Shown: in pieces, positions 15,712 through 22,132 of the stretch
How the letters are laid out: each line of letters opens with the position of its first letter
Position numbering within the stretch: position 1 is the first letter of the stretch
Source of the DNA: RUG626 sp051866775
GTDB lineage: Bacteria; Bacillota; Clostridia; Oscillospirales; Oscillospiraceae
Assembly (NCBI GenBank): GCA_051866775.1
Contig: JBJDXR010000001.1
Location: forward strand, 1-22,132
Length of the DNA stretch: 22,132 bases
Reading direction: 5' to 3'
Program-made: the position numbers and the translations under genes
The notes under the pieces: generated by a model
What the model saw: only the letters and a program-made list of their open reading frames with translations
Databases searched by the model: none
What the model was told of the DNA's origin: nothing

Positions 15712-15715
15712 CATC

Positions 15716-15955
15716 GTGAACAAAACTCGAAAATACTACGAAAGGAAATTCGCCAGATACCCAGATGTAGTTGACCTTTTTACTTTTAGAATGATGCTGG
15801 GTGGCATTGGCGATTGTTTCGCCAGACGCCTTGTTCAGGAAAACAAGGTCAAGCATACGTTCATCAAGCCCAACTACTGGATATTCAAATCCTCCATCAT
15901 TGACTACATATTGAGTGAGGACTATGCCGGCAGGCGATTGCGCGTGAGGGTCTGA
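15716..15955 (+). CDS. Small basic protein, first gene of the element's partition operon
   Basis: The 79-residue product starts at GTG 15716, seven bases after a perfect AGGAGG. An in-frame ATG at 15680 lacks a ribosome binding site. It is basic and aromatic (NKTRKYYERKFARYPDVVDL at the start, then FRMMLGGIGDCFARRLVQEN and KPNYWIFKSSIIDYILSEDY). The order of helix, short turn, helix and a lysine-rich hairpin resembles small excisionase-like DNA-binding proteins of integrative elements, but I cannot assign a family firmly. Its stop overlaps the start of the next gene (TGATG), so translation is coupled. It may be a regulator of the operon. Confidence 0.65.
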   Translation: MNKTRKYYERKFARYPDVVDLFTFRMMLGGIGDCFARRLVQENKVKHTFIKPNYWIFKSSIIDYILSEDYAGRRLRVRV

Positions 15956-16497
15956 TGATGAAAACAGTGTCATCGAAGCAATCGGCATATCTCAGCAAAG
16001 AACAGTTTTACAAGGCTTGCCATATCAGCAAGGCAACCGCTCTAAGGCTGATTAAGAGCGGGCTCATTCCAGTCATAGATACTCACAAGCAAACGAAACG
16101 ATATTTAATAGCACGCGAAGACGTTGTGATTTTCATGCGTGAACGGGAGAAAAACCCGGAGAAATATAAACTAAACAGCGTCCAGACATATGGAGGCTTT
16201 CGAGTATACAAGCCTTCAGTAGGCACCAGAATGCGCAGGCTGGCGCAAGCGGATTGGATCAACTTCCCGGATGTCCTAAGTGTCCAGGATGTTGTAGAAT
16301 TGCTGGGCTATCAGAAGAAAACAGTTTATCGTTGGCGGAAAGAATTTGGATTGAAAGGTATTCAAATATCCGGAATCCATTACATTCCCAAAAGCAGTCT
16401 ATTAGACTTCATCGCAGGCCCGGACTTCCACCGTATTCAAAGAAAATCTGAAAAACATATTGACCTATTGAGGAGGGCCAGTTATGAGCGAAAATAA
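15955..16497 (+). CDS. Protein with two excisionase/MerR-like helix-turn-helix domains
   Basis: The 180-residue protein has two similar DNA-binding units. The first (about 13-60) reads YLSKEQFYKACHISKATALR, then a wing with TKRYLIAREDVVIFM. The second (about 105-155) reads LSVQDVVELLGYQKKTVYRW, then a wing with HYIPKSSLLDFI. This is the HTH_17 pattern, here twice in one chain. Such proteins act as excisionases or transcription regulators. It lies between the small basic protein (1-nt overlap) and parA (14-nt overlap). It may regulate the partition genes or bind centromere-like or attachment sites; that is inference. Confidence 0.7.
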   Translation: MMKTVSSKQSAYLSKEQFYKACHISKATALRLIKSGLIPVIDTHKQTKRYLIAREDVVIFMREREKNPEKYKLNSVQTYGGFRVYKPSVGTRMRRLAQADWINFPDVLSVQDVVELLGYQKKTVYRWRKEFGLKGIQISGIHYIPKSSLLDFIAGPDFHRIQRKSEKHIDLLRRASYERK

Positions 16498-17314
16498 GAT
16501 CATCGCTGTAACAAATTCCAAGGGCGGTGTCGGTAAGACAACCACAGCGCTGAATCTGGGGGCTGCCTTGCACGCAGCTGGGAAAAAGATCCTTTTGATC
16601 GACAACGATCCGCAAGGCAACCTCACTGCCGCATTGGGTTTCACGCCTGCTGAACAAAAGCGAACATTGGCAAACCTTATGCTGGCGGCCATCGACTATC
16701 CGGAAGATCTTTCCGTACATCTTCAGCGGGCAGTACTGCACACTGAGTGCGGTATGGATCTGATCGCCGCCAATAAGCGCCTTGCTGACGCTGCGGCGAG
16801 ACTTCAGGTAATGCAGCTTTCACAGTATAATGCTGTAGGAGAAGCAGACCGTTCCAGCGAAGAAGTAATGAATACTGTACTTGAGCCACTAAAAGGACAT
16901 TATGATTATATCATAATTGATTGCGGGTTGAAACATGAACTTTTGACTGTCAACGCGCTTTCTGCGTCAGATTACTGTATCATTCCTGTCCAATCTCATT
17001 TTCTGGCCAGTGAAGGTATCCCTGATGTACTGGAGATGGTCAGAGCAGTACAGCAGAAATTCAATTCCAAGCTTAAAATTGCCGGTATCCTCCTTACCAT
17101 GTATCAATCTCGGCCGCAGTTGTGCCGCAGCGTTCGTGAGAGTGTGGGAGCCGTTTACGGAGACGACTTCCATGTATTTGAGCGTCCGATTGAGTATTCC
17201 ATCAAGGTAGCCGAATGTCCTGCCGCTGGCAAGAGCATCTTCGACTACGCACCGGGTAATGCTGCTGCCGATTCGTATCGGAGTCTGGCTCTGGAGGTGT
17301 TGCGCCTTGGCTAA
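16484..17314 (+). CDS. parA: ParA/Soj-family partition ATPase
   Basis: The 276-residue protein has the deviant Walker A motif SKGGVGKTTTALNLG (about 12-26), DNDPQGNLT (Walker A', about 42-50) and YIIIDCGLKHELLTVNAL (Walker B region). ParA ATPases move ParB-bound DNA and stabilise plasmids or the circular form of integrative elements. GAGGAGGG precedes the ATG, which lies inside the end of the previous gene. The parB frame begins before this one ends. Cys replaces the more usual Ala or Pro in the IDCG motif, a mild variation. Confidence 0.93.
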   Translation: MSENKIIAVTNSKGGVGKTTTALNLGAALHAAGKKILLIDNDPQGNLTAALGFTPAEQKRTLANLMLAAIDYPEDLSVHLQRAVLHTECGMDLIAANKRLADAAARLQVMQLSQYNAVGEADRSSEEVMNTVLEPLKGHYDYIIIDCGLKHELLTVNALSASDYCIIPVQSHFLASEGIPDVLEMVRAVQQKFNSKLKIAGILLTMYQSRPQLCRSVRESVGAVYGDDFHVFERPIEYSIKVAECPAAGKSIFDYAPGNAAADSYRSLALEVLRLG

Positions 17315-18296
17315 ATCGGATATGAACGCTATGCTTAAACGCCGCATGGCAGCAACCCAGCAGGCGTCGGAGCTGCAGATCGGTGATTCGGCGTATGAAA
17401 AACTGTTTCAGCCGGTGGCACCGCCTCCTAAGTCAAATATCTGCGAATTGCCCATCGAAAAGCTGGTGCCTTTCTTTACCGTAGATATTGGCTTTAAGCC
17501 TTATTCCATTGAGAAACTCCGGGCTTTTTCTAAGCAGCTTGCTGCTGAAGGCCTTTTTGAGAGAGTCATTGTCCGCAGAATCCCGCATCATGATAGGTTT
17601 GAGATTCTTGCGGGACATAATCGAACGATGGCTGGTGCGATGGCGGGCTGGACCACCATTCCTTGCGAAATCGTGGAAGCGGATGATGACAGAGCGACTT
17701 CCATTGCTATTGCGACGAATCTGCTTCGACGTCAGGAACTGACCATCATTGAGCGTGGTAAAGCCTATAAGGCTCTGCTGGAAGCAAAAAACCGCAATGG
17801 CCAGCGTAACGCCGCGGAAGAAACCTTTGGCGACAATCGCCAAAGGTACAACGCACGGCAAATCGTGGCTGATTTTTTTGGGGTAACGGAGTATGAGATA
17901 CGAAAAGCTGTGAAGCTGACCCAACTCATTCCAAAACTCCAGGACATTTTGGAAAATGACCCAAAGAAGCTGAATCTTGCCTGTGCGGAGCTGATTGCCG
18001 ACTATGATCAGGAATCTCAGGAAGCCTTTATTGAAATGTGCAGCATCGAAGGCTACCAGTTGAATAAAGGGACTATGCGCCACATTATCACTAAGTGTCC
18101 TCCGCCCTACGCGGAAAAGAGTTCTTTGTATGCGGCGTGGCGGGAGGCCAGAGCTTCAGCGGAAAAGCGAATGTCCGAACCTCCCAGAAAAATCACCTTT
18201 GACCGCAAAAAGTTTGCCCCATATCTGGACAAGCTGGGGTCTGATAAAGAGCTTGAGACGTTATTCCTGGAATTTTTGCGGGAGCGGGTCGTCTGA
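17307..18296 (+). CDS. parB: ParB-like DNA-binding partition protein
   Basis: I place the start at TTG 17307, with GGAGGTG seven bases upstream; the frame overlaps the parA stop by eight bases. The 329-residue product has a basic N-terminus that may contact ParA. A ParB N-terminal domain follows (ICELPIEKLVPF, then RFEILAGHNRTMAGAMAGWTTIPCEIVEADDDRA and IATNLLRRQELTIIERGKAY) and a central helix-turn-helix (ARQIVADFFGVTEYEIRKAV). The motif usually written GERR is GHNR here, retaining the last Arg. It should bind a centromere-like site and work with ParA. Confidence 0.88.
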   Translation: MAKSDMNAMLKRRMAATQQASELQIGDSAYEKLFQPVAPPPKSNICELPIEKLVPFFTVDIGFKPYSIEKLRAFSKQLAAEGLFERVIVRRIPHHDRFEILAGHNRTMAGAMAGWTTIPCEIVEADDDRATSIAIATNLLRRQELTIIERGKAYKALLEAKNRNGQRNAAEETFGDNRQRYNARQIVADFFGVTEYEIRKAVKLTQLIPKLQDILENDPKKLNLACAELIADYDQESQEAFIEMCSIEGYQLNKGTMRHIITKCPPPYAEKSSLYAAWREARASAEKRMSEPPRKITFDRKKFAPYLDKLGSDKELETLFLEFLRERVV

Positions 18297-18336
18297 GGTA
18301 CATTGAAAAAACAGAAAGAGAAAGGATGGTACACTC

Positions 18337-18623
18337 ATGAGTGAATAGGTTAAAATCCAGCTATTTGAGGACCAGCCGATCCGCACAGCATGGGATTCTG
18401 AACAGGAGGAGTGGTATTTCTCTGTTGTAGATGTGGTTCGGGTATTGACTGACAGTGCTGGTCCGAAACAATGCATCAAAAAATGAGAAGCCATGATCCT
18501 GATCTGGACACCAAGTGGGGTACAATTTGTGCCCCCGTTGTAATGATGGCTGAGGATGGCAAGCGGCGTAAAATCCAGGCTGCAACACTTGAAGGGATCT
18601 TCCGCATCATTCAATCAATTCCG
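18337..18623 (+). pseudogene. Dead BRO-N / antirepressor-like gene
   Basis: After a good ribosome binding site the ATG at 18337 is followed at codon 4 by TAG (18346-18348). The frame then continues as VKIQLFEDQPIRTAWD and EEWYFSVVDVVRVLTD, the same family as the gene at 1-334. At a six-A run (18478-18483) the frame hits TGA. Shifting by one base restores MRSHDPDLDTKWGT and ATLEGIFRIIQSIP, so one A has probably been lost. After that point family similarity ends, so the 3' part is also missing. Three independent lesions make this a clear relic. Confidence 0.85.
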
Positions 18624-18660
18624 GAAAAAAGATACAGACTGACAATCCATAATAAATTAG

Positions 18661-18700
18661 AATGCTTGGCGCCTTTCACAGGCGTCAGGCATTTTATTTT
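18661..18700 (+). terminator. Terminator-like hairpin after the dead BRO-N gene
   Basis: A 14-base imperfect stem (18661-18674 with 18680-18693) is followed by TTATTTT. It could close the parA-parB transcript. Confidence 0.6.
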
Positions 18701-18729
18701 GCCATTTTTCAGTAGTAGGAGGTGTTCCT

Positions 18730-19134
18730 TTGGAACGGATGATTTATTCCCGGCGTCCCAGCAGTCCTTTCGATGATGGTGCGGCCGAGCGGCTGCGGCG
18801 AATGGGGCTTCTCCATGAGCGGGGTAAGGCCGATCAAGAGGCAATGGCAGTCCTTTGCTGCGTGTATGCCGGATTGTTTTTCGATGATATGTGTGACTTC
18901 TACCAGGACTATGAGGATGTCACGGCTGTCCTGCATCGCTTGCTCGAAGCTGCCGAAGGCGCAACGGTCAAAAAGAGGTTTCTGCTGATATGCCTGCAGT
19001 ACGACGGGATCGGGCGGCAGCTGCCGGACCCCATCTGGTGGATCAGCGGTAATCCCGACCTGACAGAGGCCTTTGCCGATGGCTTTTTGCAAAACCTGAA
19101 ACGACTTGCGGAGAGTGAGGAGGTGAACCTATGA
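18730..19134 (+). CDS. Unknown element protein, 134 residues
   Basis: A TTG at 18730 follows GGAGGTG at six bases and opens a frame that overlaps the next gene by four bases (ATGA). The product begins MERMIYSRRPSSPFDDGAAE and continues with a mostly helical, acidic chain (LCCVYAGLFFDDMCDFYQDYEDV, then KRFLLICLQYDGIGRQLPDPIWW). It has no signal peptide, membrane span or known catalytic motif. Its coupling to the toxin-like gene raises the idea that the two act together, for instance as an unusual upstream antitoxin, but nothing in its sequence proves that. Confidence 0.65.
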   Translation: MERMIYSRRPSSPFDDGAAERLRRMGLLHERGKADQEAMAVLCCVYAGLFFDDMCDFYQDYEDVTAVLHRLLEAAEGATVKKRFLLICLQYDGIGRQLPDPIWWISGNPDLTEAFADGFLQNLKRLAESEEVNL

Positions 19135-19523
19135 GAGGTGTTAATACCTACCGTCCGCCAGGCCAGACGCCCCCGGTCCTTACCTTCATCGACAGCCTTG
19201 ACCCCAAGCTGCGGGAGAAACTGATTCGCCATATCATCCAGCTCCCGCGGACTCCCCACTCTGGATTGAAAGAACCACACTTCAAGCACTTTTCCATTGA
19301 ACGCTATCGCAGCATGTATGAACTGCGTGAGAAAGGAAAAGTGCTTGTTCGTGTGATTTTTACGATTCAGGACAGCGGGGAAATCATGCTCCTTCACGCC
19401 TTTATCAAACGGCAAAAACGAGACACCATGCAGGCGCTGGAGCAGTCTATCAGAATACTGGCGGACCTCCGGGAACACCCGGAGTACGCAGTAGAATTCA
19501 AAATTAAGGAGGAACCTGAATGA
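19131..19523 (+). CDS. Gp49/RelE-like toxin-family protein
   Basis: The 130-residue protein carries the Gp49-like (HigB/RelE superfamily) core: FIDSLDPKLREKLIRHIIQL, then HFKHFSIERYRSMYELREKG, VLVRVIFTIQDSGEIMLLHA and FIKRQKRDTMQALEQSIRI. Related toxins are ribosome-dependent mRNA endonucleases, usually encoded just before an Xre-type antitoxin. Here the gene overlaps the unknown gene upstream by four bases and a 29-codon frame downstream by four bases. No full antitoxin follows. The basic residues of the family's active surface (Lys, Arg and His near the C-terminal half) are visible, so it may be functional. Confidence 0.7.
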   Translation: MRGVNTYRPPGQTPPVLTFIDSLDPKLREKLIRHIIQLPRTPHSGLKEPHFKHFSIERYRSMYELREKGKVLVRVIFTIQDSGEIMLLHAFIKRQKRDTMQALEQSIRILADLREHPEYAVEFKIKEEPE

Positions 19524-19609
19524 AACAAATCTATGGCATTACCCTCGCGGCCGTACCGGGTTTGCCCGGCGCGGAATTATTTTGGAAACGGAGGATACAG
19601 GTACAATGA
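19520..19609 (+). CDS. 29-codon coupled ORF, probable stump of a lost antitoxin gene
   Basis: An ATG at 19520 overlaps the toxin stop (ATGA) and has GGAGGA seven bases upstream. The frame (start MKQIYGITLAAVPGLPG) ends at TGA 19607-19609, which overlaps the ATG of the next gene. The first ten residues look like the start of Xre-type antitoxins found next to Gp49 toxins; the rest does not. It may be a deletion scar that now acts as a coupling peptide. Confidence 0.4.
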   Translation: MKQIYGITLAAVPGLPGAELFWKRRIQVQ

Positions 19610-20514
19610 AAAAAGTGATGATGTGTTTGGTGCTTGCACTGGCCCTTTCGGTCAATGCCTTCGCCCTGGAGGTGCCGACTGATACTGTCGTGCAGAACCT
19701 CAACGGGAGTCAGCAGGTTATCAAGACCTTTACCGTCGCTCCTGACACTGACCCCCAGGAGCTGATCGAGGAGCCCTTTGAGCTGGAGGGCTACCTTTAC
19801 AGCTTTGCGGACATCACCAAGGTCGAGAACTTCGCTGCTGACAGCAAATACCACACGGAAACCGTGACTGTAGAAACCTCGAAAGACGATCTTGCACTGA
19901 TTCTGGAACAGCTGGCTCCTACCATGGAGTATGCAGACAGCAAGTATTCCGGGACCCTGGCCCTGGATCACACCAGCCTCCATACAGAGGCGACCGGTTA
20001 TTCTACAAAAAGCTACACAGTATCGGAGACGAAGACCATCGGCCAGCTTGATCGGAACGATATGTCCTATGTTCCGGCCACCGCGGTTAAAAACGGCGTC
20101 ACTCTGAACCTGGCAAATGTGGATTGGCAGGTCACCGGCACCGACCTTGTGGGCGAGGTGCTTGCTCCTTCGTCTTTCCAGGCGGTTGCGACTTATACCG
20201 GAAAGGCCTATTACAAGGCAGCGGACGGTTATATCACCACTGCTGAGTACGTGGGCGAGATCTCCCGGGACGGATTGGAGAGCATCACCTATCAGGTGCT
20301 CTATCTTGGGGAGGAGGCTGCTGCTGGTAACGATGCCGGCGGTGTGATGAGAACTGTCATGGCAGGCTGGCCCTATGCTTTGGGCGGAGGCGCCCTGCTG
20401 GCCGTCGTCGTCCTGGCTGTGCTTCTCCTGCGTTCCCGCAGGGAGGTCAACCAGCTTCGGGCAGATTCTGTCCAGCCGGAAGATGCTGAATATGAGGAGG
20501 ATGAAAAGGAATGA
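19606..20514 (+). CDS. Membrane-anchored surface protein encoded next to a sortase
   Basis: I start at ATG 19606 (GGAGGA upstream); an in-frame TTG at 19582 would spoil the signal peptide. The 302-residue product has a signal peptide (MKKVMMCLVLALALSVNAFA), an exposed beta-rich region with many Thr, Tyr and Val residues, one membrane segment (about 257-280, YALGGGALLAVVVLAVLLLR) and a charged, acidic cytoplasmic tail (about 22 residues). I see no clear LPxTG motif, so it is probably held by its own membrane span. It overlaps the sortase gene by four bases (ATGA). Similar gene pairs occur in integrative elements of gut Firmicutes. The role may lie in cell-cell contact. Confidence 0.7.
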   Translation: MKKVMMCLVLALALSVNAFALEVPTDTVVQNLNGSQQVIKTFTVAPDTDPQELIEEPFELEGYLYSFADITKVENFAADSKYHTETVTVETSKDDLALILEQLAPTMEYADSKYSGTLALDHTSLHTEATGYSTKSYTVSETKTIGQLDRNDMSYVPATAVKNGVTLNLANVDWQVTGTDLVGEVLAPSSFQAVATYTGKAYYKAADGYITTAEYVGEISRDGLESITYQVLYLGEEAAAGNDAGGVMRTVMAGWPYALGGGALLAVVVLAVLLLRSRREVNQLRADSVQPEDAEYEEDEKE

Positions 20515-21302
20515 AGCGAATGCGTTGCATTTTGTGCATGGCATTGACGGCGGTCTCCCTGATTTCGCTTTCTGTCAGTGCCAGCGCGGCGGATTACAGC
20601 TTTGAGACTGACGGGACCCCGGAGTATTATCCCTCTACCTCCTATGAAGAGGTGTATGGCTCCCAGTACAATTACGGCAGCAAGAACCTGGTGGACTATC
20701 AGGTGCCCGAGCTTTCTTATGGCACCATGAGCATGACGCAGACAGGCGTGATGGAGAAGATCCTGCTCCCCGGTTTGCAGGTAAGTGTCAGTACCTCGGT
20801 GCAAGGCGGATATGGCATTGTCGGCGATGGACTGTATGTGCCTTCCCTGCCGGTCGTGTCCGGTGGCGTTCAGTATCAGACACCTGCGTACACCAGCGCC
20901 GATGGCATGGAGCGCAAAGACGGCAGTATCGGGACCGTGAAAATCCCGTCTCTGGATATTTCTATGAAAGTCTGGGAGGGCGAAACGACCGCCAGCATGG
21001 CAAAGGGCCTTGGTCATTACAGCTCCACCTCTGCCTGGGATGGAAATGTGGGCGTCTGCGGCCACAACCGGGGCGCCAAATATGTGATCGGCTCCATCAA
21101 GGACCTGGAGATTGGCGATACCATCACCTATACCACGATCTTCGGCACCAGAACATACCGCGTTTCGTTTGTCGGCACCATCTCCAACACAGACTGGTCC
21201 TATCTGCAGGCAACTGCCGATAACAGGATCACGTTGACCACCTGCCTTGCCAATCAGCCCAGCAAAAGAGTTTGTGTTCAGGCAGTGGAAGTCAATCCCT
21301 GA
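20511..21302 (+). CDS. Sortase family transpeptidase
   Basis: The 263-residue protein has a signal peptide (cleavage near residue 27, ASA-AD) and a linker of about 100 residues. A sortase fold follows from GSIGTVKIPSLDISMKVWEG onward. The catalytic His185 is in VCGHNRG, Cys245 in ITLTTCLANQ and Arg253 in SKRVCVQA. The TLTTC motif and the short loop between strands fit class D-like or unassigned small sortases. Sortases cut sorting signals and join proteins to the cell wall. The four-base overlap with the surface protein gene suggests a dedicated pair, but the partner lacks an obvious sorting motif, so the true substrate may be encoded further right. Confidence 0.88.
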   Translation: MKRMRCILCMALTAVSLISLSVSASAADYSFETDGTPEYYPSTSYEEVYGSQYNYGSKNLVDYQVPELSYGTMSMTQTGVMEKILLPGLQVSVSTSVQGGYGIVGDGLYVPSLPVVSGGVQYQTPAYTSADGMERKDGSIGTVKIPSLDISMKVWEGETTASMAKGLGHYSSTSAWDGNVGVCGHNRGAKYVIGSIKDLEIGDTITYTTIFGTRTYRVSFVGTISNTDWSYLQATADNRITLTTCLANQPSKRVCVQAVEVNP

Positions 21303-21379
21303 ATCCCTTGCGGCGCAACGGTTTTGACAGGAATAAAGACGGCAAAAGTTTTAGCGCCGTAGGGAATTCAAATAATCCT

Positions 21380-21406
21380 TTGACAGCGTTCGCTTTCCTG
21401 TATTAT
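21380..21406 (+). promoter_or_regulatory. Possible promoter for the last two genes
   Basis: TTGACA (21380-21385) is followed after 15 bases by TATTAT (21401-21406). The spacing is shorter than ideal. Confidence 0.35.
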
Positions 21407-21455
21407 GCTCAGAATACCCTAACGGGAAAATCGAATGGAAAGGAAGGTTTCAGCA

Positions 21456-21653
21456 ATGATACAGCAATTCGACCGCAGGAAAAAGGATGACAGTGTTAAG
21501 ATCCGCATGGACATTACCGTTGACCTTCCTGTGGAAATGGCAAACGAACTGGAGCGGCTGGGCATCTATGAATTTGAGCACTGTGCTTATGATGAGAACA
21601 GCCGCCGCATGACAGCAAGCGTGACGACTACGCTGTATAGGAAGGGAGCGTGA
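21456..21653 (+). CDS. Small unknown protein, 65 residues
   Basis: The ATG at 21456 has AAGGAAGG eight bases upstream; an in-frame ATG at 21435 precedes that site. The product starts MIQQFDRRKKDDSVKIRMDI and continues TVDLPVEMANELERLGIYEF, then EHCAYDENSRRMTASVTTTL. It looks like a small alpha/beta soluble protein and is charged. No family is recognised. It ends four bases before the next gene start and is probably cotranscribed with it. Confidence 0.6.
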   Translation: MIQQFDRRKKDDSVKIRMDITVDLPVEMANELERLGIYEFEHCAYDENSRRMTASVTTTLYRKGA

Positions 21654-21657
21654 TACC

Positions 21658-22132
21658 ATGAAACGCAGTTTGTACTTTATCGCCGGTATCCTTGTAGGGA
21701 CAACCCTGTTTGGGGGAACCGTGGCCTACGCGGCAGGACTCACGGCGGAACGGAGCAGCCACAGGGTCTTTGTCGATGGGAAGGAGGTACAGATCGAAGC
21801 TTATAATATCAACGGGAATAATTACTGCAAACTCAGGGACATCGGTGAAGCGGTAGGCTTTAATGTGTTTTGGGATACCAAGACGAATACCGTTCAGGTG
21901 GAGAGTCAAAAGCCCTACACCGGTGTTGGCCCGGCGCTTGAAGAATCCTCCCCCGAGGAGGAGCAGCCGACAGAGGCAGCTGACACCGACATGGATGCGG
22001 TGAAGCAGGAAGTCGTTGACCTGACCAATGCGCTTCGCAAAGAAAAGAGGGCCTCCCCTCTCACGGGCAACGAGAATCTGATGGAGGCGGCGCAGGTCCG
22101 CGCAGAGGAAATGGCGGCAGCCGGTGTATATT
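21658..22132 (+). CDS. Secreted protein with stalk (copper amine oxidase N-like) domain and CAP domain start, 3' end missing
   Basis: The open frame from ATG 21658 (ribosome site GAAGGGAG) runs off the right edge after 158 codons. It has a signal peptide (MKRSLYFIAGILVGTTLFGG, to about residue 25). A stalk-type domain follows (HRVFVDGKEVQIEAYNINGN, then KLRDIGEAVGFNVFWDTKTN), and then an acidic, Pro/Glu-rich linker. The start of a CAP/SCP-type domain comes last (VVDLTNALRKEKRASPLTGN, then LMEAAQVRAEEMA). CAP-domain proteins are secreted and common in Firmicute mobile elements and spore genes; their activity is largely unknown. Both domain calls are clear even though the CAP domain is incomplete. 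Confidence 0.75.
   Translation, partial: MKRSLYFIAGILVGTTLFGGTVAYAAGLTAERSSHRVFVDGKEVQIEAYNINGNNYCKLRDIGEAVGFNVFWDTKTNTVQVESQKPYTGVGPALEESSPEEEQPTEAADTDMDAVKQEVVDLTNALRKEKRASPLTGNENLMEAAQVRAEEMAAAGVY

Larger units (their letters stand above)
15391..22132. mobile_element. Left end of an integrative (probably conjugative or mobilisable) element, open to the right
   Basis: The tRNA-Leu fragment marks one end. Everything rightward fits an integrative element: small DNA-binding proteins, ParA/ParB, a decayed BRO-N gene, a Gp49-like toxin, a sortase with a membrane-anchored partner, and a secreted CAP-domain protein. The genes all read rightward. No integrase, relaxase or secretion ATPase is inside the window, so transfer ability is inferred, not seen. 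Confidence 0.65.

Noticed and set aside
19531..20544. Long minus-strand frame (337 codons) opposite the surface protein gene
   Set aside because: The plus strand has a signal peptide, membrane span, ribosome site and coupled neighbours; the minus frame has low-complexity composition and no start signals.
1..22132. CRISPR array or other regularly spaced repeats
   Set aside because: No repeated units with regular spacing were seen in any intergenic stretch.

Overview
The window looks like a piece of chromosome from a Gram-positive, strictly or mostly fermentative Firmicute, most likely a gut Clostridia/Oscillospiraceae-type organism. This is inferred from strong AGGAGG-type ribosome binding sites, frequent TTG/GTG starts, consensus sigma-A-like promoters, a D-lactate dehydrogenase, an ECF-type vitamin transporter subunit and a sortase-bearing mobile element. 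No species can be named from sequence reading alone.

Region 1 (1-1990) is decayed mobile DNA. It holds the 5' part of a BRO-N/antirepressor-like gene (minus strand, running off the left edge). Next to it is a 29-codon remnant of a low-molecular-weight tyrosine phosphatase, then an IS3-family transposase whose last 30 codons are cut off by a stop. It ends at the terminator of a tRNA-Ala(CGC) gene.

Region 2 (1994-13180) is ordinary chromosome. It carries tRNA-Ala, a NUDIX hydrolase, a 40-residue orphan small protein, typA/bipA and ldhA (minus strand). Divergent from ldhA are ychF, a DUF1624 membrane acyltransferase-like protein, an ECF S-component overlapping a P-loop kinase fusion protein, a pepD-type dipeptidase and an M24 peptidase. 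Promoters and intrinsic terminators can be placed for most units. The S-component/kinase pair has its own near-consensus promoter and a structured leader ending in a terminator-like hairpin, so attenuation or a riboswitch is plausible. The kinase may trap the imported compound by phosphorylation.

Region 3 (13315-15390) has one large unrecognised gene with a propeller-like C-terminal part, then a gene-poor stretch ending in the terminator of a former tRNA-Leu gene.

Region 4 (15391-22132) is the left end of an integrated genetic element. A 57-nt 3' fragment of tRNA-Leu(CAA), broken at the anticodon stem, is best read as an attachment-site copy. The chromosome lies to its left; the element runs right and past the window end. 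The element opens with a tightly coupled operon (small basic protein, tandem-HTH protein, ParA, ParB) whose first ribosome binding site can be folded away. It continues with a dead BRO-N gene, an unknown protein, a Gp49/RelE-like toxin without a normal antitoxin, a membrane-anchored surface protein, a sortase, a small unknown protein and the start of a stalk-plus-CAP-domain secreted protein. No integrase, relaxase or type IV secretion gene is inside the window, so calling it a conjugative element is an inference from cargo and layout.
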